From: CAYXWM01 sp964468805 | GTDB taxonomy: Bacteria; Bacillota; Clostridia; Lachnospirales; WRBF01 | Assembly: GCA_964468805.1 (NCBI GenBank) | Contig: CAYXWM010000003.1 | Coordinates: 36,476 to 100,475 of the forward strand | Length of the DNA stretch: 64,000 bases | Reading direction: 5' to 3' | Part shown: piece by piece, positions 24,019 through 32,437 of the stretch | Numbering within the stretch: the stretch's first letter is position 1 | How the letters are laid out: every line of letters begins with the position of its first letter | Program-made: the position numbers and the translations under genes | The notes under the pieces: generated by a model | Seen by the model: only the letters and a program-made list of their open reading frames with translations | The model's database searches: none | What the model was told of the DNA's origin: nothing

Positions 24019-25407
24019 TTATATTTTCGGGATAGTTACAGTGAATTTACTGCCTCTGCCTTCTTGGCTTTCTACTGTAATTTTTCCGTTATGAGCGTTT
24101 ATTATGGCTTTAACTACAGAAAGGCCTATACCGGAGCCGCCGGTACTCCTTGCCCTTGAACTGTCGGTACGATATAAATGTTCAAAAATAAGGGGTAAAT
24201 CTTTTTGGGCAATACCCACGCCGGTATCGGTTACGGAAAATTCCAAGGTGCTTTTATCTTCTTTAACAACTATATTTATTTCTCCGCCCTTTTCCGAATA
24301 TTTTACCGCATTGGAAATAAGATTCAAAATAACCCTGCTGATTTTATCCCTGTCGGCAGTAATACTACAAGGTTGGGCTTCAAGGTATAGTGTAAGGTTT
24401 TTTTCATTTAAATCTGCTTCAAAAGTTAAAATGGTTTGTTTTAACAAAGTGGAAAAGTCGAATTTTTCTTTATAAAGAGCCATGCTGTCATTTTCTATTT
24501 CAACGATTTTATCTATTTCCGATACCATTCTTGATAAGCGAAGTATTTCCGCATGTAAACTTTCCATTCGCTCTGTTGTTGGCTCGAATATTCCGTCTAT
24601 TATTCCTTCCAAATTAGATTGAATTGCCGCAAGAGGCGTTCTAAACTCATGGGCATAATCCCTTGCCATTCTCTTTTTTAATTCCTGCTGTAACTCAAGA
24701 CTGCTTGCCAAGCTGTTTACGCTACCTATTAATCCGTCTATTTCTTTGGTGTTGGATTTAAAGTTTATGCGGTCGGAATAGTTTCCCTTTTCAATTTCAT
24801 TTGTTTTTATGGTAACTTTTTTAATGGGTTTCGAAATTTTGCTTGCCATAACATATCCAACGGTTAGGGCTATAAACAAAAAAATAAACGAAGCCTTAAC
24901 GAAAAGATTGTTTAATAAATTCATAAATTTAATATCGTTATCCCTGTAATAAAACGGCCCATAAAAACCTATGGAAACTGTTCCGTGGTCCCTACCGTTT
25001 TTAATAAGAGGGTAGCTTTTTTCCGAATATTTGCCTTCAAAATTGGGATAACGCTGTCTCATTGTTTGTTCCATTGCGTTAATCATATTTTCACAACGCA
25101 AATTATCATAACAGCTCATGCAAAAAATTTCATTTCCGTTGGGGTCCTTAACCATTAGAATAATTCCTTCATTTAGGGCGTTTTGCCCCAGAGACAGAAG
25201 AAATTCGTTGCTCGGTATTTTGTCAGCGTCAAATTGTGCCAAAACAGTTTGAACATAATCCAGGTTTTTTTGTTCCTGTCTGTCCCGGACATAACTTTGA
25301 AAATATTTCTCTAACAGAATATTGGCAATAGTTGCCAGCGAGAACACCAAAAACATGGAAAGCAGAACATACGAAATTATCAGCCTTACTTTTAATCCCA
25401 ATTTCAT
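24019..25407 (-). CDS. sensor histidine kinase with extracytoplasmic Cys cluster
   Basis: 462 residues. TM1 at ~9-31; extracytoplasmic sensor ~32-168; TM2 ~170-192; HAMP ~190-243. HisKA has phospho-acceptor His ~254 in DYAHEFRTPLAAI, and the HATPase has N-box NLISNAVKYSEKGG, G1 DTGVGI and G2 GGSGIGLSVVK. The sensor contains C-M-S-C-Y-D-N-L-R-C (Cys ~95, 98, 104), which could bind a metal such as Cu(I). It overlaps the response regulator gene by 4 bp. Directly upstream of the copper operon on the same strand, but separated by a terminator. Copper sensing is an inference from Cys residues and location. Confidence 0.9.
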   Translation of the reverse strand: MKLGLKVRLIISYVLLSMFLVFSLATIANILLEKYFQSYVRDRQEQKNLDYVQTVLAQFDADKIPSNEFLLSLGQNALNEGIILMVKDPNGNEIFCMSCYDNLRCENMINAMEQTMRQRYPNFEGKYSEKSYPLIKNGRDHGTVSIGFYGPFYYRDNDIKFMNLLNNLFVKASFIFLFIALTVGYVMASKISKPIKKVTIKTNEIEKGNYSDRINFKSNTKEIDGLIGSVNSLASSLELQQELKKRMARDYAHEFRTPLAAIQSNLEGIIDGIFEPTTERMESLHAEILRLSRMVSEIDKIVEIENDSMALYKEKFDFSTLLKQTILTFEADLNEKNLTLYLEAQPCSITADRDKISRVILNLISNAVKYSEKGGEINIVVKEDKSTLEFSVTDTGVGIAQKDLPLIFEHLYRTDSSRARSTGGSGIGLSVVKAIINAHNGKITVESQEGRGSKFTVTIPKI

Positions 25408-26114
25408 GCTTGTTCTTCTCCTCCGAATTTATATCCTATACCTCTTACAGTAAGTATATATTTGGGGTTGCTGTTATCGGTTTCTATTTTGGCACGGAGA
25501 TTCTTTATATGGGAGTCTATGGTTCGGTCATATCCGTCATAATCAATGCCAAAGGCTGTTTCTATAAGTTCGTCTCTTGTAAAAGTTTTATTTGGGTACT
25601 TTGCCAATGCAGCAAAAAGTTTAAACTCGTTTGGAGTTAAATTTACCGGCTTCCCTTGTTTTTTTACACTGTATGATTGAAAATCTACCGCTAAATCCTC
25701 ATTATTCCAACTCTTTTGGTTTTGTTCCGAATAAATCCCGACATCATTGCACCTCCGAAACAAACTGTTTACCCTTGCCACAAGCTCTCTCGGGCTAAAC
25801 GGTTTAGTAATATAATCGTCAGCTCCCATATTAAGACCGGTTATTTTATTATCCTCAGCAGACTTAGCCGTAAGCATAATAATCGGTACTTTCGACTGCT
25901 TTCGTATTTCCTTGCAAATTTCTTCTCCGGAAATAAAGGGAAGCATTAAATCCAATATAACCATATCCGGTTTGTTATTTCTAAACAGGGTTAACGCTCG
26001 GTTACCGTCAAAGGCTATAAGGGTTTTGTAACCGCTGTTTATTAAATAAGCATTAACGGCTTCAGAAATTTTAGGCTCATCTTCAACAATTAAAATAGTT
26101 AAGGGTTTACACAT
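25404..26114 (-). CDS. OmpR/PhoB-type response regulator
   Basis: 236 residues. Receiver domain ~6-120 with acidic pair in IVEDEPK, phospho-acceptor Asp ~55 in VILDLMLPFISG, Thr in IMLTAKS and Lys in YITKPFSPREL. The C-terminal winged helix ~140-232 carries LTPNEFKLFAALAK and RTIDSHIKNLRAKI, ending in LTVRGIGYKF. It is co-transcribed with and translationally coupled to the Cys-rich sensor kinase (ATGA overlap). A likely activator of the copper operon, not proven. SD AAGGA. Divergent from the polysaccharide deacetylase gene. Confidence 0.94.
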   Translation of the reverse strand: MCKPLTILIVEDEPKISEAVNAYLINSGYKTLIAFDGNRALTLFRNNKPDMVILDLMLPFISGEEICKEIRKQSKVPIIMLTAKSAEDNKITGLNMGADDYITKPFSPRELVARVNSLFRRCNDVGIYSEQNQKSWNNEDLAVDFQSYSVKKQGKPVNLTPNEFKLFAALAKYPNKTFTRDELIETAFGIDYDGYDRTIDSHIKNLRAKIETDNSNPKYILTVRGIGYKFGGEEQA

Positions 26115-26350
26115 TTTTTATATCCTTTTCTTTGAGTATTTATCTGAATATTTATTATATTGCAAAAATATGTAGGTTTTATGAAGATAATCGGATTTGC
26201 CGGTAAAGTAAATTTAATATAAATAATTAAATTTACACTATGAAATTTTGCGGATTGGGTGTAATCTATATATAAAAGTATAACACAAGTAATTTGAAAA
26301 CAATCTTTAAGTTTTATTAAATTTATCAACCGAAGAAAAGAGAGATAAAT

Positions 26351-27541
26351 ATGAAATGGAGCTTTAGGAAACTTAGTTTTATAGGAGTTATTGTATTTAC
26401 AAGCTTAAGCATTTTGATTACAAGCCAAAATAAACAGGAAGTTCAGGTTATTAATACAATCAGACAAATAAAAGACAAAGAACAAACCACGGCTCCAAAA
26501 AGTAAAACGCAAGGCCCTTTTTTAGAACTTTCGGCAGCGGATATTGCCCAAGATACAGCAAAAAAGAATGCCGACGACCATAAAATTTCTAAGCCGTCGG
26601 AAACAAATGAGTTTAAGCCCGTTGAAATTGATTATAAAAAAGTAAAGCCCAATGAAATCGGCGAAATAATGATAGTAATGTATCACGGATTGCTTTATGA
26701 CAAGCCTTCGACCGACTATCACAGAAACGTTAATGATTTTAAAAATGACTTAAAGGTACTGTATGAAAAGGGATACAGATTGGTACCCTTACAGGATTTA
26801 ATAGATAATAACATCAAAGTAGAAGCCGGACGAACACCTATAGTTTTGACTTTTGACGATGGGCTTAGTTCCGCATTTTCCTTGGAGACAAAAGACGGAG
26901 TCTTAGTTCCAAAAGTAGACTGTGCCGTAGATATAATAAATAAGTTTTCCGAGCAATATCCCGACTTTGGACGGGCTGCCGTGTTTTATATCAACGGTAC
27001 AAGAGAAGCATTCATAGGTGACGGAACTTTGCCTGAAAGGTTTGATTATTTAATAAGCAACGGCTACGAAATCGGAAACCATACTTACAGCCATAGCCAA
27101 CTTTCCAAACTGGATAAAACCCAAATTCAAAACGAGATAGCTTCCGTACATAATTTAGTAAAGCAAAATACAAACGGATACGTTATTAAAAGCCTTACAT
27201 ACCCCTACGGATTAAGACCTAAACAGGAATTTATTAATTTCGCCTTATCCGGTACATACGGCGGCATTGAATATGAATATTCATGGGCAATCAGAGAAGG
27301 TCAAAGCGGAGCTAGTGCTGCGCCAAACAACATCGCCTTTGACCCGCTGAACATTCCCAGAGTCAGAGGTACAAGCAACGCTGTAACGGACTTTGGCTGG
27401 TTTTTAGACTTTTACGAGAAAAATCCGTCCTTGAAGTATGTATCCGACGGTGACCCCAACCAAATATCCGTTCCCAAGTCTAAAAAAGAGTCGGTAAAAC
27501 AAGAGAGTATTAAAGACAAGAGTTTATACTTTTACGAATAA
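26351..27541 (+). CDS. polysaccharide deacetylase (NodB-type), secreted
   Basis: 396 residues. A hydrophobic N-terminal segment (~7-24) serves as signal or anchor. A low-complexity linker rich in Lys, Thr and Asp covers ~30-100. The NodB domain follows at ~105-330: motif 1 is LTFDDGLS (~167, catalytic Asp plus metal Asp), and motif 2 is GNHTYSHSQL (~243, metal His pair). Such enzymes remove acetyl groups from peptidoglycan or other cell-wall glycans outside the cell. The last ~60 residues are charged and of unknown use. It ends only 4 bp from the convergent methyltransferase gene, without a terminator between them, so read-through antisense is possible. Confidence 0.9.
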   Translation: MKWSFRKLSFIGVIVFTSLSILITSQNKQEVQVINTIRQIKDKEQTTAPKSKTQGPFLELSAADIAQDTAKKNADDHKISKPSETNEFKPVEIDYKKVKPNEIGEIMIVMYHGLLYDKPSTDYHRNVNDFKNDLKVLYEKGYRLVPLQDLIDNNIKVEAGRTPIVLTFDDGLSSAFSLETKDGVLVPKVDCAVDIINKFSEQYPDFGRAAVFYINGTREAFIGDGTLPERFDYLISNGYEIGNHTYSHSQLSKLDKTQIQNEIASVHNLVKQNTNGYVIKSLTYPYGLRPKQEFINFALSGTYGGIEYEYSWAIREGQSGASAAPNNIAFDPLNIPRVRGTSNAVTDFGWFLDFYEKNPSLKYVSDGDPNQISVPKSKKESVKQESIKDKSLYFYE

Positions 27542-27545
27542 CAGT

Positions 27546-28460
27546 TTATTGCTTAACTGCCAAACAATAATTAACATTATCAAATGCGGTTATTTTGTTA
27601 TCTCTATTTCCGGAATTATATTTACCGAAAAACTGTTTCGTAATTTCGTTGGGGTTTAAATGCTCATATATTAAAAAGTTACATTCACAAAGCAGTTTTT
27701 CAATCTCATCATAAGAGTAACCCGAAAGCATTTGCTCCTTTGCACTGCCTGCCAACATTAGTTGTTTTTTTGTACGCTCTCCTGCCAATTCGGTGAAGGT
27801 ATATTCGTCCTGATAGTCGAAAACTATGCTGCTTCCTTTGGGAACGATTGTGGCAATTATTTTAATTAATCTATCAAAGGATTTCTTGGACAAATAATAG
27901 CTAATTCCAAGTAAACTGCAAAAACTTATTTCGCATCGGTTGAAATCAGTGCAGGCAGTAAGATTATTAATCCAATCATCATTATTAAAGTCAGCTTCTG
28001 TAAAACACAGGTTATCCGGTAATTCTATACCTGCTGCTTTTAACCTTTGCTTTTTATCTTTTGAGGTAAAGGGATGGTCAATTTCGAATATTTTTATGCC
28101 GGAAGCCCAATCCGGTTGACGATAAGCAAAGGAATCGTACCCTGCTGCAAAGATTAAATATTGTTTCGCACCTATCGTTACAGCGTTTTCAAGGGTTTTT
28201 TCGGTAAAAGCGGCTCTGCCGATGGGTGTTGGAGAGAGTTGATTGTCAACAATCCATCTTAAAGCCTCCTGTTCGTCGCCCTTAAAGCCGGGATTAAAAA
28301 AGCCTATTCCTTTAGACATATTAAATGCTATTTGCCGGTAATCTTCCTCACCCAACAATCTCTTCGCAATGGTGTCAGCAAATACTTTTTCAACATTATT
28401 CTCGTTATGAAAAGCTCTTGAAAAGGCACTGATTAGTGCTGTCATACTGCGTTGCTCCAT
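27546..28460 (-). CDS. class I SAM-dependent methyltransferase, LCMT/PPM1-like
   Basis: 304 residues. The SAM-binding region reads IFAAGYDSFAYRQP, the family version of the glycine-rich loop, followed by IFEIDHPFTSKDKKQRL with the acidic ribose-binding residue, and later YYLSKKSFDRL. This matches the leucine-carboxyl-methyltransferase-like group (COG3315-type), which in bacteria methylates small metabolites of mostly unknown identity. Start: AGGTG is ~8 nt before the ATG at 28460; the longer frame to 28541 begins without an SD and adds a non-conserved 27-residue tail. No functional partner is adjacent. Confidence 0.82.
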   Translation of the reverse strand: MEQRSMTALISAFSRAFHNENNVEKVFADTIAKRLLGEEDYRQIAFNMSKGIGFFNPGFKGDEQEALRWIVDNQLSPTPIGRAAFTEKTLENAVTIGAKQYLIFAAGYDSFAYRQPDWASGIKIFEIDHPFTSKDKKQRLKAAGIELPDNLCFTEADFNNDDWINNLTACTDFNRCEISFCSLLGISYYLSKKSFDRLIKIIATIVPKGSSIVFDYQDEYTFTELAGERTKKQLMLAGSAKEQMLSGYSYDEIEKLLCECNFLIYEHLNPNEITKQFFGKYNSGNRDNKITAFDNVNYCLAVKQ

Positions 28461-28609
28461 AATTTTCACCTCTTTATATTTGGATGGCATAGAAATTTTA
28501 AAACAACCCCTATCTTGGGATAAGGATAATACACCACCCAACCGGTAAATACAAGACTTGAAATTTTCCGGGTTTTATGGTATAGTAAATACAGAATTAA
28601 GGTATATTA

Positions 28610-28700
28610 GATTCCATTTTAAACAGAGGATAATTGATTTTTTCCAACGGTTCAAGGAAAAAACGATTATTTTTGTCCTTCATCTTATATGGAATCAGTA
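28610..28700 (+). repeat. family B hairpin element, copy 1
   Basis: Begins GATTCCATTTTAAACAGAGG and ends CTTCATCTTATATGGAATCA. The outer ends are inverted repeats (ATTCCAT.../...ATGGAAT), and the centre has a second hairpin TTTTTTCC-AACGGTTCAA-GGAAAAAA. In the gap between the methyltransferase and antiporter genes. Confidence 0.85.
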
Positions 28701-28708
28701 AAAAAAAT

Positions 28709-28747
28709 GAAATCGCCACAGTTTATATTGTGGCGATTTTTTTATAA
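28709..28747 (-). terminator. terminator of the antiporter gene
   Basis: AAATCGCCACA and TGTGGCGATTT around GTTTATAT, with A/T tracts on both sides, so it may work in both directions. Confidence 0.88.
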
Positions 28748-28805
28748 ATTAAAGGTATTGGAATTGCTTACTGTAATCGAGGTGGATTACTCTGTTTTAT
28801 AAATA

Positions 28806-29987
28806 TTAATTTTCCTTTCTCAGCAGTTTTTTGTATGTCCTATCAATTAAAAATGCACCTAAAGGTGCAGTTATCAATATAGATACCACAGCCATAGTCA
28901 AAACAATATTTCCGCAAGCCAGACCCATAGTAAGCGGGATAGAGCCGATTGCCGCTTGAACGGTTGCTTTTGGCATATAGGAAATCATGCAAAACAATCT
29001 TTCCTTTAATGACAGCTGTGTTTTTATCATACACACAAAAACTCCTGCCATTCTGAAAACCAAAACCCCAAAGATTACAACCACCGAAAGCAACCCCGAG
29101 GACAGGGCATATTTAATATCTACCGTAGCACCCACAAGGACAAAGAGCCATATTTCCGCACACACCCACAGCTTGGAAAACTTTGCCGATAATCGCACAG
29201 AAGCCTCATTATGTTTCTTTTGCAAAGCCGCTCCCATACTCATAACGGCAAGCAGCCCCGAAAAACCAATGTTACCTTTAAGCGAATGTTCAAGTGTTAC
29301 AAGTAAAAAAGAAATACTCAATATAATAATAACTTTTCCGCTGTCCCGAATATGCACCTTTTTAAAAAAATAAGAAAGCCCAACCCCAAGTAGTAAACCT
29401 GCGGCAAGACCGAAAAATATAGCTGTGGGAACAGTAATAAATTGTGCCGGTGTTATTTCTCCTCCGCCGGCAAGGGACGTAAAGGCGGTAAATAAAACAA
29501 TAACAAAAACATCATCAACAGAAGCCCCGGCCATAATAAGTTGAGGGATTTTTTTGTCTGTACCATATCTTCCTTCAATCAGCTTTAACATTCCGGGAAC
29601 TATAACCGCCGGAGAAACGGCAGCTATTACCGTACCCAAAACAGCGGCTTCAAGCAAAGATATGCCCAACAGCAAAGGTGCAAGTATAAGCATACCCACT
29701 ATTTCAAAGCAAGCCGGAACAAAACACATGAGTATAGCCGGGCGACCTACTTTTATTAAGTCCTTTATATCCAGGGCAAGACCGGCTCTCGTTAGAATTA
29801 TTATTAGGGCAATCTGCCGCAAATCGGCGGAAATACTTAATATATTGGGACTTAAAAGATTTAAAGCGGACGGACCCAAGATAATTCCCGTAATAAGCAT
29901 ACCGAGTAATCTCGGTAGTTTCAGCTTTTCAAATATACTTCCGAGCAAAAGACCGCAGATGAATACAAGTGCAAGACTGAATAGCAT
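28806..29987 (-). CDS. cation:proton antiporter (CPA2-type)
   Basis: 393 residues with about 12-13 membrane segments. The cation-binding core is visible: TRAGLALDIKDL in the first half and the Asp-Asp pair in AGASVDDVFVIVLF near residue 155. KLPRLLGMLITGIILGP near the N-terminus is typical of the Na+/H+ exchanger (Kef/NhaP) superfamily. It would exchange Na+ or K+ for protons across the membrane. No regulatory RCK/TrkA domain is attached. SD AAGGAG. Monocistronic; terminator downstream. Confidence 0.9.
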   Translation of the reverse strand: MLFSLALVFICGLLLGSIFEKLKLPRLLGMLITGIILGPSALNLLSPNILSISADLRQIALIIILTRAGLALDIKDLIKVGRPAILMCFVPACFEIVGMLILAPLLLGISLLEAAVLGTVIAAVSPAVIVPGMLKLIEGRYGTDKKIPQLIMAGASVDDVFVIVLFTAFTSLAGGGEITPAQFITVPTAIFFGLAAGLLLGVGLSYFFKKVHIRDSGKVIIILSISFLLVTLEHSLKGNIGFSGLLAVMSMGAALQKKHNEASVRLSAKFSKLWVCAEIWLFVLVGATVDIKYALSSGLLSVVVIFGVLVFRMAGVFVCMIKTQLSLKERLFCMISYMPKATVQAAIGSIPLTMGLACGNIVLTMAVVSILITAPLGAFLIDRTYKKLLRKEN

Positions 29988-30020
29988 ATAAAATTCTCCT
30001 TAGCATAGTGAAGAACATAA

Positions 30021-30062
30021 AAAAGCCAATGACTCTGCAAAAATTTTGCAAGAGTCATCAGC
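30021..30062 (-). terminator. terminator of the mnmA-hydE-tcdA-ridA operon
   Basis: On the minus strand TGACTCTTGCAAAA pairs with TTTTGCAGAGTCA, then TTGGCTTTTTT. Confidence 0.85.
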
Positions 30063-30101
30063 TAAAACCGGTTTTGGTTATGGCGGAAGTATTCCGGGGC
30101 T

Positions 30102-30479
30102 TCAATTGATTTCAGCCAATACCTCTATTTCAACCAAAACACCCTTAGGCAAAGCCGAAACCTCCACACAGGAACGAGCCGGCTTACCGGTAAAATGACG
30201 GGCATAAACTTCGTTAAAGGCGGCAAAATTGCCCATGTCCGTTAGGAAACAGGTGGTTTTCAGCACTTTTTCAATACCCGAATTTCCGGCGGCAAGAACT
30301 TCTTTTATATTGCTTATTACCTGTTCGGTTTGCTCTGTAATTCCTCCGTCTACCGTTTCACCGGTGCCGGGAATAAGGGGTATTTGTCCTGACAAAAACA
30401 ATAAATTTCCGTAGGCAACTGCCTGAGAATAAGGTCCTATGGCGGCGGGAGCCTTGTCTGTGCTTATTATTTTACTCAA
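30102..30479 (-). CDS. ridA: RidA family reactive intermediate deaminase
   Basis: 125 residues when started at TTG 30479, the standard RidA length. The N-terminus SKIISTDKAPAAIGPYSQAV and the C-terminal signature PARSCVEVSALPKGVLVEIE, with the key Arg, are intact. It hydrolyses reactive enamine/imine intermediates produced by PLP enzymes. AGGTGA lies ~8 nt before the TTG. A longer frame to 30524 would overlap tcdA and add a non-homologous leader, so the TTG is preferred. Last gene of the operon, 7 bp after tcdA. Confidence 0.93.
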   Translation of the reverse strand: MSKIISTDKAPAAIGPYSQAVAYGNLLFLSGQIPLIPGTGETVDGGITEQTEQVISNIKEVLAAGNSGIEKVLKTTCFLTDMGNFAAFNEVYARHFTGKPARSCVEVSALPKGVLVEIEVLAEIN

Positions 30480-30486
30480 GTTAAAC

Positions 30487-31254
30487 TCACCTTTCTTCAC
30501 GAAAATTTGAAATATCAAGAACAACTTCTCCGGCTATAATCAGACCAACAACCGACGGGACAAAAGCATTGCTTCCCGGAATCTGACGGCGGTCGGTGCA
30601 TTTGCGTACGGTTCCCGGAGGACAAACGCAGTTGTTTTTACAGCTTAAATGCATATCACCTGCCGGAGCGATGGGCGTTTCCTTTGAATAAACCACTTTC
30701 AGAGCCGGAATGTTTCTTTTCTTCAGCTCCGAACGCATTACTTTGGCAAGAGGACAAACAGAAGTTTTGTATATATCCTCTACCCTGAAAGCTGTGGCAT
30801 CAATTTTGTTACCGGCTCCCATGGAGCTTATTATGGGGACATTATGTTGATTTGCCTTTACAACCAGCTCGATTTTACCGGTGACGGTGTCTATGGCGTC
30901 CACAATATAGTCATACACGGAAAAATCTATTTCAGACGAATTGTCCGGCATAAAAAACATTTGATGGGCGTTGATTACAGCTTTGGGGTTTATTTCAAGG
31001 CAACGTTCCTTGGCTACTTCTACCTTGTATTTGCCTACGGTTTTTCTTGTTGCGTGAAGCTGTCTGTTAATGTTGGTAATACATACCTTATCGTCGTCAA
31101 ACAAGTCCAGTGTTCCGATTCCGCTTCGAACCAGTGCTTCAACGGTATATCCGCCCACGCCGCCTATGCCGAAAACCGCAACCCGAGCCTCGGACAGTTT
31201 TTTCATACTTTCTTGTCCAAAAATAAGTTCAGTTCTGCTTAATTCATTAAGCAT
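30487..31254 (-). CDS. tcdA: tRNA threonylcarbamoyladenosine dehydratase (TcdA/CsdL)
   Basis: 255 residues of the ThiF/E1-like family. The adenylation site is FGIGGVGGYTVEALVRSG near residue 29, then LDLFDDDKVCITNINRQ with the catalytic Arg, and YIVDAIDTVTGK. The C-terminal half has SCKNNCVCPP, a Cys-rich patch seen in clostridial TcdA. TcdA uses ATP to cyclise t6A37 to ct6A in tRNAs reading ANN codons. Sits between hydE and ridA in an operon that also contains mnmA, another tRNA modification gene. SD AGGAGG. Confidence 0.92.
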   Translation of the reverse strand: MLNELSRTELIFGQESMKKLSEARVAVFGIGGVGGYTVEALVRSGIGTLDLFDDDKVCITNINRQLHATRKTVGKYKVEVAKERCLEINPKAVINAHQMFFMPDNSSEIDFSVYDYIVDAIDTVTGKIELVVKANQHNVPIISSMGAGNKIDATAFRVEDIYKTSVCPLAKVMRSELKKRNIPALKVVYSKETPIAPAGDMHLSCKNNCVCPPGTVRKCTDRRQIPGSNAFVPSVVGLIIAGEVVLDISNFREER

Positions 31255-31353
31255 TGTTTCCTCCTGCCAAATATAACCGGAAATTTAAAAGGGATTGAAC
31301 TTTTGGTAGTAAACCTCTTTTAAGATGACTTTAATATTTGTTTTTGTATTCTG

Positions 31354-32394
31354 TTATATTTTAAGTGCCTTTACATGACCAATGTTTACGGCAATATTGT
31401 ATCCTACGGATGCCACCCTTTTGGTTAAACACATTCTGCATTCCGCCGCTTCTTCTCCGGTACAGATTTTATTATCATAAAGAGAATAAAGCTTTCTTAC
31501 TTTAACCGGAGAGAGGTTGGGCATAACTACGTTTGCACCGGCGGAAAGCCCCATTTCTCTGCCTTTTTTATCTATGGTGCCCAAGGCGGTAGTTGAGGGT
31601 AAAAGTATATTGGGAAACATAAGACGCAAAATAGAAATCATCTTTAAGCAAAGCTTAAAGTCGCCGTTTTCAAATTCATTAAAGGGAGTGTCTTTATGGG
31701 TAAGATAAGGTCCTATTCCTATCATATCCGGTTTCAGCTGCTGACAAAACCTTAAATCCTCGATAAGATTCTCTGTGGTTTGATAGGGAGAACCTACCAT
31801 AAATCCCGTGCCCACCTGATAACCGATTTTTTTAAGATTTGCAAGACATTCCTTGCGATAGCTTAAACTCATGCATTCCGGATGAAGTTTTGCGTAATGC
31901 TCATCGTTGGCTGTTTCGTGTCTCAACAAATATCTGTCTGCACCGGCTTCGTAAAAAGCCTTGTAGCTTTCGTAGGATTTTTCTCCCAAAGATAAGGTTA
32001 TGGCACAGTCCGGGTATTTTTCTTTTATGGATTTTATTATGTCACAAAGTCTTTCGTCAGTAAAATAGCCGTCCTCGCCGCCCTGCAAAACAAAGGTACG
32101 AAATCCCAATTCATAGCCGTTTTCGCAACAGGACAAAATATCCTCTTTACTTAACCTGTATCTTTCCGCGTTTTTGTTATCTCTGCGGATACCGCAATAA
32201 TAGCAGTTGTTTTTGCAATAATTGGTCAGTTCTATAAGCCCTCTTATATAAACGTCCGTTCCGTAATATTCCTGCCTTACGCTGTCTGCGGTTTTATACA
32301 GCAATTCATCGTAATCGTTGCATTCTATAAGGGCTTTAAACTCTTCATCGGTTAAATCTCTTTGCAGTTTTAACTTTTCAATTAAATCTATCAT
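31354..32394 (-). CDS. hydE: [FeFe] hydrogenase H-cluster radical SAM maturase HydE
   Basis: 346 residues. The radical SAM [4Fe-4S] motif C-x3-C-x2-C is in TNYCKNNCYYCGIRRDN near residues 59-67. Typical HydE sequences follow: GFRTFVLQGGEDGYFTDE, YLLRHETANDEHYAKLHP, GTGFMVGSPYQTTENL and LPSTTALGTIDKKGRE. The protein helps build the dithiolate-bridged diiron part of the H-cluster. Its presence implies an [FeFe] hydrogenase and HydF/HydG elsewhere; none are in this window. SD AGGTGAT. 43 bp after mnmA and 99 bp before tcdA on the same strand. Confidence 0.95.
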   Translation of the reverse strand: MIDLIEKLKLQRDLTDEEFKALIECNDYDELLYKTADSVRQEYYGTDVYIRGLIELTNYCKNNCYYCGIRRDNKNAERYRLSKEDILSCCENGYELGFRTFVLQGGEDGYFTDERLCDIIKSIKEKYPDCAITLSLGEKSYESYKAFYEAGADRYLLRHETANDEHYAKLHPECMSLSYRKECLANLKKIGYQVGTGFMVGSPYQTTENLIEDLRFCQQLKPDMIGIGPYLTHKDTPFNEFENGDFKLCLKMISILRLMFPNILLPSTTALGTIDKKGREMGLSAGANVVMPNLSPVKVRKLYSLYDNKICTGEEAAECRMCLTKRVASVGYNIAVNIGHVKALKI

Positions 32395-32437
32395 ATATCA
32401 CCTGATATTTGGAATTTTATAAGTACAATCGGATTGG

